Shown: positions 34,921 to 47,940, counted from the stretch's first letter. The stretch: DNA of 64,000 nucleotides from Rhizophagus irregularis (GCF_026210795.1 NC_089429.1:6729001-6793000); one strand, 5' to 3'. Notes: generated from the sequence alone by a model not told the origin. A program made the numbers and translations.

Positions 34921-35712
34921 TTTATATTTTAAAGGATTATTAATAATAAATTATTAATCGGAATCTTTTAGAATCATAGAATCACATTAACAATAAAGTT
35001 CTTATGACATATTTTGTGCATGATTATTAATTCATTATATAACTATTACAAATCATTTAAATATTTCTTATCATGTTTCACATATTATTTATATATTTAA
35101 ATTAATTGTTACATAATTTGATTTAAAAATTTAAAAATAAATATTATAATAAAGATATAAAAAGGGTTTTATTGATCTTATTCATTATTCCTTTTACAGA
35201 ATTTCATTACCTTATTAAGTTTAATTCAATATGCTTTATTGTTTTTTTGAATTCTTTGTTTAATTCTATATAGAAGTTTTTAAGATACACGTTCAAAAGA
35301 GAATAAGGAAATACGACATTACGTGTTTTGGCCAAAATTACGAACCAAAAATTATGAAATTATGTCCCGGGTTAAGATCACCCACGGGCATGTGATCGGA
35401 TTCCTGAAAATTTTTTATTATACTAAATTTGATATACCGCGCCGGTAACACATATCAGATAATATAAATCATAATGATGGAATAAAACACAGATTAATTA
35501 ATAATGTGTGGCAAAAGCCGCCAATAAAATTTTTTATTTTTTTTATTTATTTTTTGGCGAACCGTCTTAAAGAAAATTTTATTTAGCTTTCTTATTTGTC
35601 CTCATATATTTAAAATAAAATATATATCGAGATTTAAAATAGAAAGTATTTCTTCATGATTAACCACAGATTGGATTGAAGCACTCTAAAAATAGACTAG
35701 ATTTATTTATCG

Positions 35713-36450
35713 AAAATAGACGGTAATTCTTTCATGATCCACCATTGTTCTTTTTTTCTCCAGATTCGACAATGGGGTTGGATTGGTCCTAAAATAAATT
35801 AGATTTATTTATCGAATTTAAAGTAGACAGCAGTGTTTTTAATTTTTCAGATTCGACAATGAAATGGATTGGATTTAAAGCATCCTAAAAATGGAATAGG
35901 TTAGATAATATTATTTGATGGATTGATGAATAGAATCATCAGGGATTTTAATTTTAAATATTATCGATCATTGATATCATAATGATTTGATAATATAAGG
36001 GGCAATGCAATATGTACGATAATACGATCATATACAATGATTGAAGTAGTACTATGCGGATAATAATATAAAAAAGATACACATTGACTACTGTAGATTT
36101 ATTTATCGAAATATAAAATAGACGGTATGATCCACCATTGTACATTTTTCTCCAGATTCGACAATGGGATTGGATTGGTCCTAAAATAGATTAGATTTAT
36201 TTATCGAATTTTAAAGTAGACAGTAAAGTATACATTGTTTTTATTTTTCAGATTCGACAATGAAATGGATTGGATTCAAACATCCTAAAAATGGACTAGA
36301 TCAGATAATATTATTTGATGAATTCATCAGGGATTTTCATTTTAAATATTATCGATCATTGATATAATGATTTTAATAATATAAGGGGCAATTTAATATG
36401 TGCGATTATACGATGATTGAAGTACTATGCAGATAATAATGTAAAAAAGG
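35713..36450. repeat. tandem duplication with ~403-bp period, containing splice-acceptor-like subrepeats
   Basis: AAAATAGACGGTA starts both copies (35713 and 36116), and the order of all following blocks is the same to about 36450. Each copy holds two subrepeats of the form pyrimidine tract, CAG, ATTCGACAATG, ATTGGATTGG or AAATGGATTGG. In the second copy the last subrepeat opens a 38-codon frame (MKWIGFKHPKNGLDQIILFD) that is frameshifted in the first copy. The block lies directly upstream of the Myb-like gene. Confidence 0.8.
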
Positions 36451-36586
36451 CAATGACACAAAGAGATATTAAAGCTAAATCGATAACAAACATTGTCGTG
36501 TAATATTGATCTCAATTATTATTTTTTTATATTATCTTGTATTTGAATTGATCCTTATTATTGTTTTTTTATTTTGAATCCTTTCT

Positions 36587-36594
36587 TATATAAA
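36587..36594 (+). promoter_or_regulatory. putative TATA box of the Myb-like gene
   Basis: TATATAAA lies 93 bp before the proposed ATG at 36687. An alternative reading is that the following CAG near 36611 is a splice acceptor of an upstream exon. Confidence 0.4.
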
Positions 36595-36686
36595 CCACAT
36601 TATTTTGACAGGGAAATTTCAAATTTCTTTAAATTTTTTTTATCATTTTTGAAAATAATTTATTAATAATCAACAAGAAATAAAAA

Positions 36687-37240
36687 ATGTGCAAATTCGG
36701 TCTTGAAGTAAATAGATTTATTATTGTTTTTTTTTTCAAAAAAAAAATATCAAATATTTTTAACGAGGCGTGTTTCTCTTGTAGGAAAATAATCGTATCA
36801 GACATTCCGTGAGAATGTATGGACATTTAGATGATTGTTTTATAAGGATTAGCAAGATATTGCCGCAATACACACCAGAACAAATTGAAAACCAGTAAGT
36901 AACAAAATATTTGTGCATATTCTTTTTCTTTTAAGGCAAAAACTTTAATATTTTTTTGACAATTTTAAACCTTAGTTATAATAAATACCTTGACGAGGAA
37001 GGTAAGTAAAACAGACCTCTTTAAATATTTTCTTTTAAAAAAATTAATTTTAACCCATCTTTTATTTTATGTTTTTGATTAGCCCTGCCGATAAATTATG
37101 AACGTATTTTGGAAACATATGAAAAGCTTCAAGCGATAAATATTAAGAATGAACGATTGCGGAAATTAGTATTTATATGTCAAGAATTTTATTCTTCATT
37201 GAAAAAGTCTGTGGAACAGAAAATTCATATTTATATTTAA
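36687..37240 (+). CDS. Myb/SANT-like DNA-binding protein, four exons, 104 aa
   Basis: Proposed exons are 36687-36707, 36785-36894, 36976-37001 and 37083-37240. All three introns have good borders (GTAAATAG/TTGTAG, GTAAGTAA/CCTTAG, GTAAGTAA/GATTAG) and the frame is open through every junction. Exons 1-3 encode a Myb-type fold: MCKFGLEENNRIRHSV, YGHLDDCFIRISKI, LPQYTPEQIENHYNKYLDEE. The phrase YTPEQIENHYNKYLD is the third, DNA-recognition helix of a Myb repeat, and FIRISKIL stands where W..IAKLL is usual, so a conserved tryptophan is replaced. Exon 4 adds a charged, coiled-coil-like tail (YERILETYEKLQAINIKN). It probably acts in the nucleus as a transcription regulator. The start exon is short, so an upstream exon may be missing. 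Confidence 0.65.
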
Positions 37241-38670
37241 TTATTTTCTTGATGAGATTAATTGATAATTCATTGTTTGTTATCTTGACTTATATATTTA
37301 TCTTTAAAATTTCAAAAAATTTTATTAAAAGTTACTTAAAACTAAAATGTAGATACATATAATAAAACTTAATTTAAAAAAAAAAAATTCATAAATATTT
37401 TAAAATGTTATAAAATTTTTTCAATTCACGAATACTAGTCTTATGTATATTTGCAAAAAAAAAATCCCTTAATTTCGAAATCCGGCTCATTTTTTCTTGC
37501 ATCATTGAAGAATTACTTAAACAAAATTTTGAAAAAAAAAAGTTTTATGTTCTGTTTTTTTTATTCCTTTGCAGAAGCAATCTTATTACTAGAATACGAA
37601 AAAGAATGAATTTTTTTAAAAAAAAATTATAATGAATTCGTTCTTGTATCTTTTAAGATCAAATTTAAAATTAATATACATTGAGCCGATTGAGCCGTCG
37701 AGAATGAGAGTACGAATAAAAAAATAATCGAATTTCAATAATAAGAAAAAACTACAGAAACAAGAACCGAACAATGACACTATGATAGCAGTAGTACAGT
37801 AGTGTAGTCTCCGGCAGATAGTTTATTGATTTTGTATCTTTATCTTTTATAAACTCGTCGACGTTTTAGAAAGTAAATACGATGTTGTCGGCAATGATCG
37901 TTTTGCTTGACATTGTGAAGATGAAATATAAGGCGTTTTAAATAAGAAATGAGAGAAATATAAGGCCGAGTAAATAAAAAATTTATTTGTCCGGTCTAAT
38001 TATTTTTTTTAAATAGAACATGGTGAAGGCCTGAATACGCCAAAAAATGTGGTATTAAATAACAAATTTTGTGAACTAATACAATTCGAATTTTTTTTTT
38101 GGGTTTGTTTATTAATTCCTAATCATTTCTCTGAATTAACCCTAAATGGATTTATTTTTCTTAAAATATTTTTTTTGTTACAATAGCAATCATAAATATA
38201 ATATTGAGAAAAAGTTTGAATAATAACATAATAAATATATATTCATTATTTTCTTTTTTAAGGAAAAAAGCTAAGAAAAAATAATGATAATAACAAACGA
38301 TAATAAAATAATTGGTGCATCGAAGGTGCATCAAAGGAATTTTATTCGTCAAAAAAATCATATATATGAGTACAAAATTTTTTGTGATCACTGGAAAAAT
38401 TAACCAAATTAGGCTTATCGAAAAATATACGTAGTACATTATTATATATACTACATGCACATCTATCAGCTATAATACGACAGTAAAAAAAAAGAAAATT
38501 TTCATAGCATATACTATACAAAAAATTTTATAAAAAAATATTTTCAAGAAAAATTTATTATTTTTTTTTTGATATTTTCTTTATTTTTTTCTAATTTTTT
38601 TTTTTTTTTAAAAAGAAATAAAATACTTTTTTCTTTGATAATTATTTTATTTAAACTAAAAAAAAAAAAA
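37241..38670. other. AT-rich intergenic DNA
   Basis: No supported gene. Several A/T homopolymers are present. Open frames here (for example 38161-38460 minus) are AT-driven Ile/Phe/Tyr strings without a domain. Confidence 0.45.
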
Positions 38671-38770
38671 GATTATTTTTATTTATTTATTTTTTTTTTA
38701 AACAAAAGATGCCAGATGACCATTTCTGAAACGCCAACGTGCATTAGATTCTTCTTAAATGTAATCATTT
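38671..38770 (+). repeat. short dispersed repeat, copy 2
   Basis: A T tract and an AAA run are followed by GATGCCAGATGACCATTTC and AAACGCCAACGTGCAT, matching copy 1 at 34808-34920 and the inverted copy 3 at 63190-63290. Confidence 0.6.
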
Positions 38771-38779
38771 ATAGTTGTT

Positions 38780-39830
38780 CATTAAAACCTGATGGAATCA
38801 AATAAATCCGATTTTTTAAAGTTCTCATGACAATTTTCTATTCGTTAGAAATCATGCGAAATATTCTCATGCATGTAAATAATCAAATCGCTATTCATTT
38901 TTTTTCATTTTTGTTCCTTTTGACGGAAGAATTGCATAAAATACTCCTTTATAAGTTGCATTTGCTACGGATTGATCCTTATCAATGATCTACGATTCTG
39001 CGATTGCTATTATGTCCCTCTTTTGGAAGTCATATTTTCTTTTTTTGGTTTTATTGATTTTTTATTTCAAATGATTTCATTTATTTAGCCCCTTATGTTT
39101 AGGAGAAAAAAAAAAAATTAATGAGTCAAATAATATTATTAAGACAAATCATATTATCAAGACGCGACGGTGATGTGACTAACATTTATTTTATTGAAAT
39201 ATATTCAAATATATATTATTTTTTAAATATTTTATTGAGTGGAAATAATTTATGTTTCTCATAACAATATTTTCAATAAAAAATCTAATCCGCTTGTACC
39301 TGAAATTGGATCGTATTCGTATAATATATGTACTGTATATAATATAAATTAATTTACAATAATAATATAATTTATGCTATTTATTTGTGAGTAGTAAACC
39401 ATATCACATTACACTTGATTGTATGTAGATCCGTGTGATGTAATTGCTTTCAAATAATGAAAATCTATTTTAAATTTTTACGTGTGATTCGATCAATTTT
39501 TTTGGGCAAAAATTTACAATAATATTTATATTGACTGTGATGGCGTGATGCTAATATATAATCCATATTATATACGAGAAATGAAATTTAAATAAAGAAC
39601 TCGGCTTCAATTGCATGACTTTGAAATGATTAGCCATTTTCTTAAATGTATTTTCGAGATGCAATCACGGGACAAAATTATCATTTATTTAGAACGAAAA
39701 AAATATATTAAAAAGAAAAAATTTATTTTTTTGTTTTGTTTTTAATTGTTATAGATTTAAGCCATGAATGAATACATAAACTATACATGACAATTAAAGT
39801 GGATTATGAGAAAATAGATCTTAATAAATG
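38780..39830. other. AT-rich spacer, no supported gene
   Basis: No recognisable protein, RNA or repeat apart from short A/T runs. Confidence 0.4.
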
Positions 39831-39838
39831 AAATCAAT

Positions 39839-40225
39839 TTAAAAGGGAAAAACAAAAGAGAGGGGAAAAGGGAAGACGAAAAAAGAAAGGGGAAGAACGA
39901 AAAAAAGAAAGGAAAAGAATGAAAAAAAAGAAAGGGGAAGAACGAAAAAAAGAAAGACACCATTGTTTGATTTAACATAAATTATCATTATATGATTATC
40001 AGTTAAGGGTAAAATATTCATATTAAAGGGACAAATCGCTTCTGCAGGAAGAGTATAATTAAAATCCATATATTTTATTTTAAAGAATGAAAAAAAAGAA
40101 GGGGAAAAACGAAAAAAAGAAAAGGGAAAAACGAAAAAAAGAAAGGGAAGAACGAAAAAAAGGAAAAAGGAAAAATGAAGAGGTGAAGGATGAAAAAGGG
40201 AAAGTGGAAGAGGGATAAAAAAGCT
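39839..40225. repeat. polypurine minisatellite blocks (GAA/GGGAA-rich)
   Basis: Two blocks, 39839-39960 and 40083-40225, consist of variants of GGGAAGAACGAAAAAAAGAAA in about 20-22 bp steps. All purines are on the plus strand. They are separated by 120 bp of unique sequence. The minus-strand frames (Phe/Ser/Leu/Pro) are by-products of the composition. Long purine tracts can form triplex DNA. Confidence 0.85.
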
Positions 40226-40495
40226 CAAAAAAGTTACTATAGAAAGTCATAATGTTTAATTCCATAGAAGTGAATTATATTATCATGATAAATTCATAAA
40301 TTATTTAATTTTTCAGTAGTTTGGTAAACCAGATAAGGTAATCTGCACATTCTCTTAGGAATGATACATAAACTCTCCAGTATTGAAGATTTGGAAATTA
40401 ATTCTATGAAAATTAAAAAGTTAATAATATTATCGTGATTTATAGGCGAAATAGGGGATTTGATATTGTTGGCCCATTTATATATTAATAAAATT

Positions 40496-40835
40496 AAAAG
40501 AAAAGAGTGTATGGGAAAAATAAAACCAAATGGATATTTGGTATTATTATATCACATAATTTATATTATGTCGTGTGATTTTATCAATTTTCATGCGAGA
40601 AAACACTTTAGGTAATTCACAACATAGACTTGTTGGTCCATTTTTTTTTAAAATAAATTTATTTGTTTCAATAATATTTTATATTAATGAAGAAGGCGAG
40701 AAAAGGGAAAGGGGAAAAGGAAAAGGTGAAGAATGAAAAAGGGAAGAAAGGAGCGTGTAAGAAAAACAAAACCAAATGGATATTTGGTATTGTTGGTCCA
40801 TTTTTTTTTTTAATAAGAGAAGGCCCATTTTGACC
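40496..40835. repeat. duplicated block with ~248-bp spacing
   Basis: AAATGGATATTTGGTATT preceded by a purine stretch occurs at about 40529 and 40777, and TTGTTGG(C/T)CCATTT occurs near 40467, 40632 and 40791. A third polypurine stretch lies at 40690-40755 inside the block. Confidence 0.65.
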
Positions 40836-41002
40836 AGAGGACAAAAGGTCTCGATCAGCTCCAGGTTCTTGAAGAACAGGGAAAAGTGTGAATACTGAGG
40901 ACGCGGAACCGGAGCGTGAAAATGTAGTTGAATATAACTATCTATTGAATAATTTTGAGAATTTTTGGAGCGAGAATAATTATTGGGAGTATAAATGATC
41001 AT
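40836..41002 (-). CDS. possible N-terminal exon, unrecognised
   Basis: A minus-strand ATG at 41002 opens MIIYTPNNYSRSKNSQNYSI, then LHFHAPVPRPQYSHF and FCPLVKMG, before the frame runs into the polypurine repeat. The first ~55 residues have mixed composition and local GC content above the flanks. No domain is recognised. It may be a first exon or a gene relic. Confidence 0.25.
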
Positions 41003-41009
41003 GTTTGGT

Positions 41010-41740
41010 TTTTGATTTGGATTGTTGGTTTTATTTTTTCGTTTGTTTTTTTTTTGAATTTTTTTACTATTCTAGGAATTTTTGGAGTCTTTTTATAAGA
41101 AATGTTTATTAACAGATTTATTATTTTTTTCGGAATTCCTAAAAATAAATTTGCTTAAAAAGAACAATTACATAAAATGCAACGTTTTATCATAAACGCG
41201 TAATTATTAAGATCTTCATTTTATTGACATTAAGAAAGAAAATTATATTATCATTTTACTTGCCATTGCTTTGTTACTGTATTAAGCTGGCTAGTTTTGC
41301 CTAATCTGTTTATCCATTTTGAAAAGCTATAATTAATTTTAATTAGTCAGACATTTATGTAACATTAAAATTTATTTTTATAACAGATCGGTTTTTTTTC
41401 CTTTAATGCTTTTGCTGCTTTTGTTGCTTTTGTCAAAATTACGAGTCACATTGGCTGATTTATTATTAATTAATTTTCTAAAAATAATTAATTAACAAAG
41501 AAAAATGTCTTTGTTAAAAAGCATGCGTGTTGCACTATGACTCATTTTTTTTTTTTAAAAAAAAAATTTGAATTATTTTATTATGGTAAAGGATATATTA
41601 GATTAGATAAATATTAAATTTGTGCGACTTTAAATTAAAGTAAGGGCGATTTTAAATTAAGGGCGACAAAAAAAAAGTTCGTCGTATCGCCAATGTTTTT
41701 AAGGAGGTGGTAAACATAGTTTATTTTAAATCTTACAGTT
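41010..41740. other. AT-rich spacer, no supported gene
   Basis: A doubled GGGCGA string lies at 41644-41664 and T/A tract junctions are present. No gene. Confidence 0.4.
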
Positions 41741-41747
41741 CTTACAC

Positions 41748-41765
41748 GCAGGCAAATTTGCCTGC
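41748..41765. repeat. perfect 18-bp palindrome GCAGGCAAATTTGCCTGC
   Basis: The palindrome is exact. A one-mismatch relative occurs at 16530-16547. It could be joined transposon termini or a footprint of a foldback element. Confidence 0.7.
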
Positions 41766-41829
41766 AATTTTACCAAAAATTTGGCTCATCATTTTTTAGA
41801 TTTATTTTATTTATTTTATTTTTACTTTA

Positions 41830-44800
41830 GAAGAGATGAATACATCGCCAGATACAGACTCATTATGACAAAAAGGCATAATATAAATACAAATCTAGAC
41901 TAGATATACAAAATCCAACAGGCGGACTCACCCTTCGTAAGGAAGAACTGACCATAGTCGCCATAGCAGGGCACGAACAAAGGGAATTAGAAACTAAAGT
42001 AAAAGTAAGGGGAAACGTAACCAGAAGTAAATAAAGTATTCGAACTATCTATAAAAGCAGATAAGTCTAGCGAATGAAACCACGGTATTATCAAGGGTTC
42101 GTCTTTCATTGCTATAAGGGCATCTATAGAGCCACTCAGTATGAGCGTTACGATTTCGTATGCGATCCGTCGGAGGGGGAGATGAAGAATCACGTTACGA
42201 CGATGATTCTTGAACGTCTTTTTCGTAATATTATTAGCTGTTTTCCATTCTTTGAATATTGTATTATGTAATTTCCATAGATTTCCACACGGAGATCGTG
42301 AGCGAATTTTAATAATAAGTTTTTAGATTTGATGGTTTCACGGAAGGGTTCTAATAGTTCATTTGGTATATAATTGAGTAAAAAAGATAAATAAATAAAT
42401 GCTCATTTTGAGCAATATTATCTGAGGCTGATCTTGTCCACGAAAAGATCTTGCAAAATCTGATAGAGTCTTGCCAAATGCAGGTTGGTATTTCGGCGTG
42501 TTCAGTTAAGATTGCTTATAATTTAATGACGAAATTATTAAAAATAGGTGCTAATAAAGTTAAAGTTTCTTGACATTGCCAAAGATGTAAATTAGTTTCA
42601 TTTTCTGTCTTACAAAGGAAACATGTTTTGAGTCCTTTCAAAATGTCGGGATAATTTTTGTTTAAAATATCAAGCGTTGGTAATTGTAACGTCGACGCTT
42701 TCATTTTCCAACTTGTGATTTTACTAAGTTGGCGTGCAGTAGGGCGGTTGAATAGATAAAAAGTCATCCAAAATTTGGTGAATTCCCAATTCACTAGTTC
42801 AATCAAAAGTTAATTTTCGTATGAGATGTAACGATTCATGAGATAAATGTTGTTCCAGTTTACGATATTCTAAAGGTTTCTTTAAAGTGGAACGAATGTT
42901 CCTGTCAATTACATGTTCTTTGTTAAAAATGAGCGAATCATGTTGACAGGAAAGACCATTACGATTAATATCACATATAAGGTTGTTACGTGTGCCTTAT
43001 TTAGCTAATGCATCATCTTGGTCGTTAAAAAAATTATCTGAATGTGCTTTCACTTTGTTGAGTGTAACATGAAATTGTAATCTATCGATAATTTGTTTGA
43101 TAGCTTGCCAAATATGACAATTGTTGACTTTCTGTAGGCGTCTATCAGTTAGTTGAAGTGTATAGAGTGCATTGAAATTTGAATGGTGGCTTGTGAATCT
43201 GTGTGAATAATAATGCTACCATGATGTTGTGGACAAATTATAGAATATTGAAGATCGCAAAGCATTCTGCTCTACTCGAGCTAGCCCAGTTGTTCAATCG
43301 AGCGTGAAAACTCAGTTAGCGATGAAAGTAGCAGCCAAAACCCATTAGGGGAGTCAAATTGTCTAGTGGTCGAAATAACGATCCATCTGAATAAAATTCA
43401 AGATTTTGGAGGTCCGATAGTTGTGTGGATTTGTCAATGAAATCTTCATGTATCGAAGCTGAAAGTAATAAAGTCTTGATTAAAAGGGCATTCAATTTGA
43501 CTGACGCCGGCGCTGGTTGAATAGAAATAAGATTATTAATTGAAGGATGTATTGGAGAATTATCATGATTGATTAAATTAGATCTTATACGGAAATCAGT
43601 AAAGACGGTAGATATGTGGTTCGTTTAGATACCATGTCTTCGAATTTGTAGTACCGGTTGTACGTTTGAGTATTGTTGAAATTTTAAAGGTATGAGACAA
43701 AGGAACATTAATGATACATTTAGGGCGTAAATCACCGCTCATATAATAAGACGTATGTAGGTTGCATCCTTGACATTGTATGATATAGGTGTCACGTGAT
43801 TTTGGCGTGCCATTTTGTTCCTTCGACATTGAGGGTAATTAGTTGCTGTGAGTAATTTTCCATAAACAATATCTTTGGATGTATTCGACCAACATGCTAT
43901 CCACAATTTTTTGTTGTGATAGTCGTATGGAGTATGGGATATGTTAGGAAAATGTTTTTGACACGCGGATTTTAGTGTCTTTTATGGTGTCTTTTATGGT
44001 GAAGTTGAGTCCTTGGTCGTTAGGATTTAGTACTGTACAATGTGTTCTAACAGGAATTTAAACCATCCTTGGACCAGATTTGTTGTTAAAAGATGCTTTA
44101 AGGAAGTGGCCATCTGAGGAGAGTAATTGATCTAAAAATATAATCTTTTTTTCTTTAAGCTAATAAGAAATTTAAAAAATTTGGTAGGATGAGTAATAAA
44201 ATCAGCGATCGGTCTCGCGTATTAAGAGAGAAATTGAAATCAAAAGATAAAGCGTAATATTGAAAAATACACAATAATGATTCTAATCTATTGAAATTTT
44301 TTAAAGGGGAAGAAAAAAAGGATAATGTTTTTTGAAGATTAAGAGTCCAAAATTTTTCCTGCGAGAAAAGTAATGAAAATTTGATTAATTCGCTCGTTAA
44401 GCAAGAATTAAGTTGAGCATTAACGAGCGATGCTTGTACCCGGATCTTGTGATCGAAAATGTTAAGAATATTGTGGTAAATAGGGTTATGGAGTACCGTG
44501 TTATGAATATTTTTTGGAGGTGATAAGGAGGATTTAAATACCGAGCGTATAATTTGATTGAATTGCCTACAAATACGTGCTGGTATAAATAATGTTTGTG
44601 AGGTATTCTATTCTGGGGATTAATACTTTATTTATCACGTAAATAACGTGATCGTGGGTGAATCCTTTTTTTTAATCTATAGCAAACACGTCGAATAATC
44701 TGCTTGATTTTGTTGTAAGTGAAGGTTGGGGAATTATCCATGTTAATATAGACTCCCAGAATTCTTTCGGATTGAATTTTTTTTGATGATTTTGACTTTG

Positions 44801-47800
44801 ACGTCATCGGAGCAAAAAGGTAATGATAAGTGGTCTAGCGTTAATAGGTCTTTGTCGTTTGTGAGGAGTTTGGTTTTCTCTGTTGATTTTAATATTTGCG
44901 AAATTGTAAAATTCATCCGCAATTTTCAGATGATCCTGGAGAACCATGTTGATCATCCAGGTATCCTAGGAGTTTGGTATTGATGTTAATCATGTGATGA
45001 GATTCAAAAGAGAGTCTTGTGGCATAATTGCGCACATAGTGTATCCTCCATCATTAGTCGAATTAATACGCTCGAACATTGGATCGTAGTAAATGATCCA
45101 AAGTAGGGGGGATATGATTTCTCCTTGGATAATGCCTATATCTAGATCATAGGGTTCTGATAACAATTCATTTAGTATAATTTTGTTTGAGTGATTGGAG
45201 AAAAGATTAATAATGAAGGTTATAAATAGTTTTGGAATATTAATTCGTCCCAGAGCCTTTTCCAAAAGAGCACGATCGTATGCCTTGCTAAGGTCTTGGA
45301 GTAGAATGTGGAGTGTTTGTTTGTAGATTTCTGGTGATCTAGGATTGTTTTAATCTTTAGAATAATTTCATTTGTCGAAGATCAATGGACTCCGGCGAAG
45401 TTGTTTGGTTGTAGAATATTGGTAATGGCTAAATACGAATTTAGTCTTTGATTGAAGATTTTGACCATGAGTTTTCTAAAACAATCCAGTAAAATGATGG
45501 GACGCGTATGTTGAATATCATAGTTCTATCATGTTGGTTTCGGAATTGGATATAGATGTGCGGTATTTCATTGCGACGGAATGTATCCGTGTTGTAAAAT
45601 TGCGTTAAAAAGATCTACTATAATAATTAAAAAATTTGAAGGTAGATGTTTAATAATTTCATAGCTGATGTTGGAGGGTCCTGCAGCTTTGTTGATAGGT
45701 AAGTCTTTTATGATTGGTAGTAATTCATCTAACGTGATAGGTATTATAAATTTGTCAATTGTATTTTTGACAGATATGTTGGCGCGGACGGTAAAATTCA
45801 ACCCAGCTTCTGGCATCGGAAGCAATGGGTTGTATCGATCTGGTGAACTGCCAGTTTTGCCGATATTTTTGTAATGATCGATGTGCGGCGTTCGATTCCT
45901 GTTGATATTGCGTAAAGAAAAGTGTGCCTTCTTCATCTTCGAAGACAAGGCGGTCGATTATAATTTTCTTTGGGCTTCGGTTAAGGAGATTATTTTTATA
46001 TCATATTTTTCTTTTTCTTTTTTAAGGTTAGTTTCAATCGATGTTTGTAAAAAATTCAAATTTGTAAAATGTGTGAGAAATGTGATAAATTAATGTTTTG
46101 TGGCCAATTGAAATTCTGATGTAGATCTTGTGTGATGTGTTTTCTTCCAGACTAATATAGGTTGTGTCGGAATGTTAGGGGATTTTGGTAGAAAAATTTT
46201 ATTAATCAATCTAATTTGTTTATTTATAAATCTGGAATTGTTTTCTAGGACTCTGCTGATAAGGATATTGATAGCGATCGCTATGTTGATTTTTGATGAT
46301 CGGAAAATTTGCTTTTTTAATAGCATGTGTAATGGCTTGTTGAATTCGTTCAAATTCCTTATTGATATAAGTCTAAGGAATTCGGGTAGTGTTGGGATTG
46401 GAATAATATTCGTCCCATAATGTATTATGGAAATCATTCCAAATTTCAGGAGTGATTTTTTTGAAGTTAATCTTGTCGTTAAATCTGAGATTGTCTGTGT
46501 TGGTTTCAAATTTTTCATCTTTCAGTGATTTTTGCCTATGATCGCGCTTGATATAAAAATATTGGTAATATCGTGATCAGAGGTAAAGTTTTGTTGATAT
46601 TAGCAAAAAAGTGTTGAAAAAATAAAGTTTGTGAAATGAAAATGGGGTCTATGTAAGAATTATGTCCGCGAGAATTAGCCCACGTGCTGATAATTGATGG
46701 ATTGAATTTCTTGAGTGCGTCTAAATAATTGTGTCTTTAATAAATGAAAAATATCTTTGTGAGATTTGTTTGTTGACGTAGAATCGTTTGTGGTATTAGT
46801 TTTCGTCGGTTCTATGTTGAAGTCCCCTATAATGATCGTTTTGATATTAGCGTGATTTTTTGCTTGTTTGATATGTTAGTCTAATTGGTTGTAAATGCAG
46901 TTAGTATTTGGAGGTATTTTCCGATGATTTAGAATTTTTTGGAGGGATGTATTATGTATATCGCAATGATATGAATTTGAATCGATCTTTTGAAAAAAAA
47001 AATTGATATGTATGTATCGACCAGGTATAAAAATAATTTTGTGGTAGTGTCTAAAAAGTTGATCTGAAAGTACAAGACAATTACGACTAGCGCTGTTTGA
47101 AGGGCTAGGGTTATTAAGGATATGAAATTTAATCAGAATTAGGGTCAAAGGGTGCAAAAAAATGACAATTATTTTCGATCATATAATCACATATGTGAAT
47201 GACGTTTGTCAAGCAAAGCGCCTTGAATATTATGAGATCAGATGCTAAAGAAAGGTTGGGAATTTAAATGAGAGATAAAACTATTTATATTAAAAATAGG
47301 AAAATGTGAACTTTGGTTATTTGAAAGAATCGCACTCGTACCGTTGTTATCAGAGTTGGGTTAAAATCAAAAAGGATTTACAGTAAGAAGTCCAAAATGT
47401 GAGTCGAGGTGAGAATTTATCTGCCGAAGAGGCATGAGACCCAGGTGCTATTGTTTGAAGATGTGTCGATTTGAGCTGTATTTTGTTGTGGTTCTACAAT
47501 GCCATTTACAGTAGCTGTTGTCTTCATTGTTGATATCATACATTTCGTTGTCGTTGTTGAAAGTGTTGTAGATTTTCCGTATAGAGTTAACGTTGACATC
47601 TGATGACTCTGATCGTTATAATATAAATGACTTTCATCAATGAAAGTCGCTGTCCCATTAGTGGAGATAGTATTATTAGTGTTTGTGTATGTGATTGGAT
47701 TTGGATTGTTACGTTGCATGGTCTGTGATTAAGTAGATGTACCCGGTGGTATAAAGTTTGTGTGGAATTGTTGGACGATAAAATCTAATTTTGTCCATGG

Positions 47801-47940
47801 TTAATTGCATTACCGAGAAATTGGATACGCCTTTGTTCGAGCGTGGCCGTTTGTGATTGAAGTACGTTGTGATTTTTGATAATGTTTTCTAATCATTTAT
47901 TGTGATCGTGAAAATTTCTTGATGCTTTCTCCTAATTTTT
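41830..47940 (-). mobile_element. near-full-length but inactivated LINE (endonuclease, reverse transcriptase, RNase H)
   Basis: Reading the minus strand from about 47900 downward gives the full order of a non-LTR retrotransposon. It starts with a Ser/Thr/Asn-rich N-terminal segment (47719-47417). The apurinic-type endonuclease follows, with IIIGDFNIEP (about 46830) and SDHDI (about 46570). Next come a linker and the reverse transcriptase: DLPINKAAGPSNISYEIIKH, QHTRPIILLDCFRKLM, IIQGEIISPLLWIIYYDPMF and LLGYLDD (about 44970). RNase H follows with SRAECFA, HTDSQATIQI and KVKAHSDNFFNDQDDALAK (about 43290-43010). A CFLCKTENE...HLWQC zinc finger (about 42615) and a C-terminal tail end it. Many frameshifts and stops, including one just after the YLDD catalytic box, show it cannot be active by itself. 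Confidence 0.85.

Noticed and set aside
37177-37362. 61-codon plus-strand frame
   Set aside because: It overlaps the last exon of the Myb-like gene in a different frame; the spliced frame is better supported.
38569-38805. 78-codon Phe/Leu/Lys-rich plus-strand frame
   Set aside because: It is a translation of long T and A tracts with no other evidence.
39781-40265. Overlapping minus-strand frames encoding Phe/Ser/Pro/Leu-rich proteins with apparent membrane segments
   Set aside because: They are translations of the polypurine (GGGAAGAACGAAAAAAAG) minisatellite. All frames are open because stop codons are rare in the complement of such repeats.
45880-45900. GTTCGATTCC, a tRNA T-arm-like string
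   Set aside because: No acceptor, D-arm or anticodon arm can be folded around it, and it lies in LINE coding sequence.
45670-46420. Plus-strand frames with mixed composition
   Set aside because: They are antisense to the LINE endonuclease/reverse transcriptase region, whose minus-strand motifs (GDFN, AGPSNISYE, QGEIISPLLW) are unambiguous.
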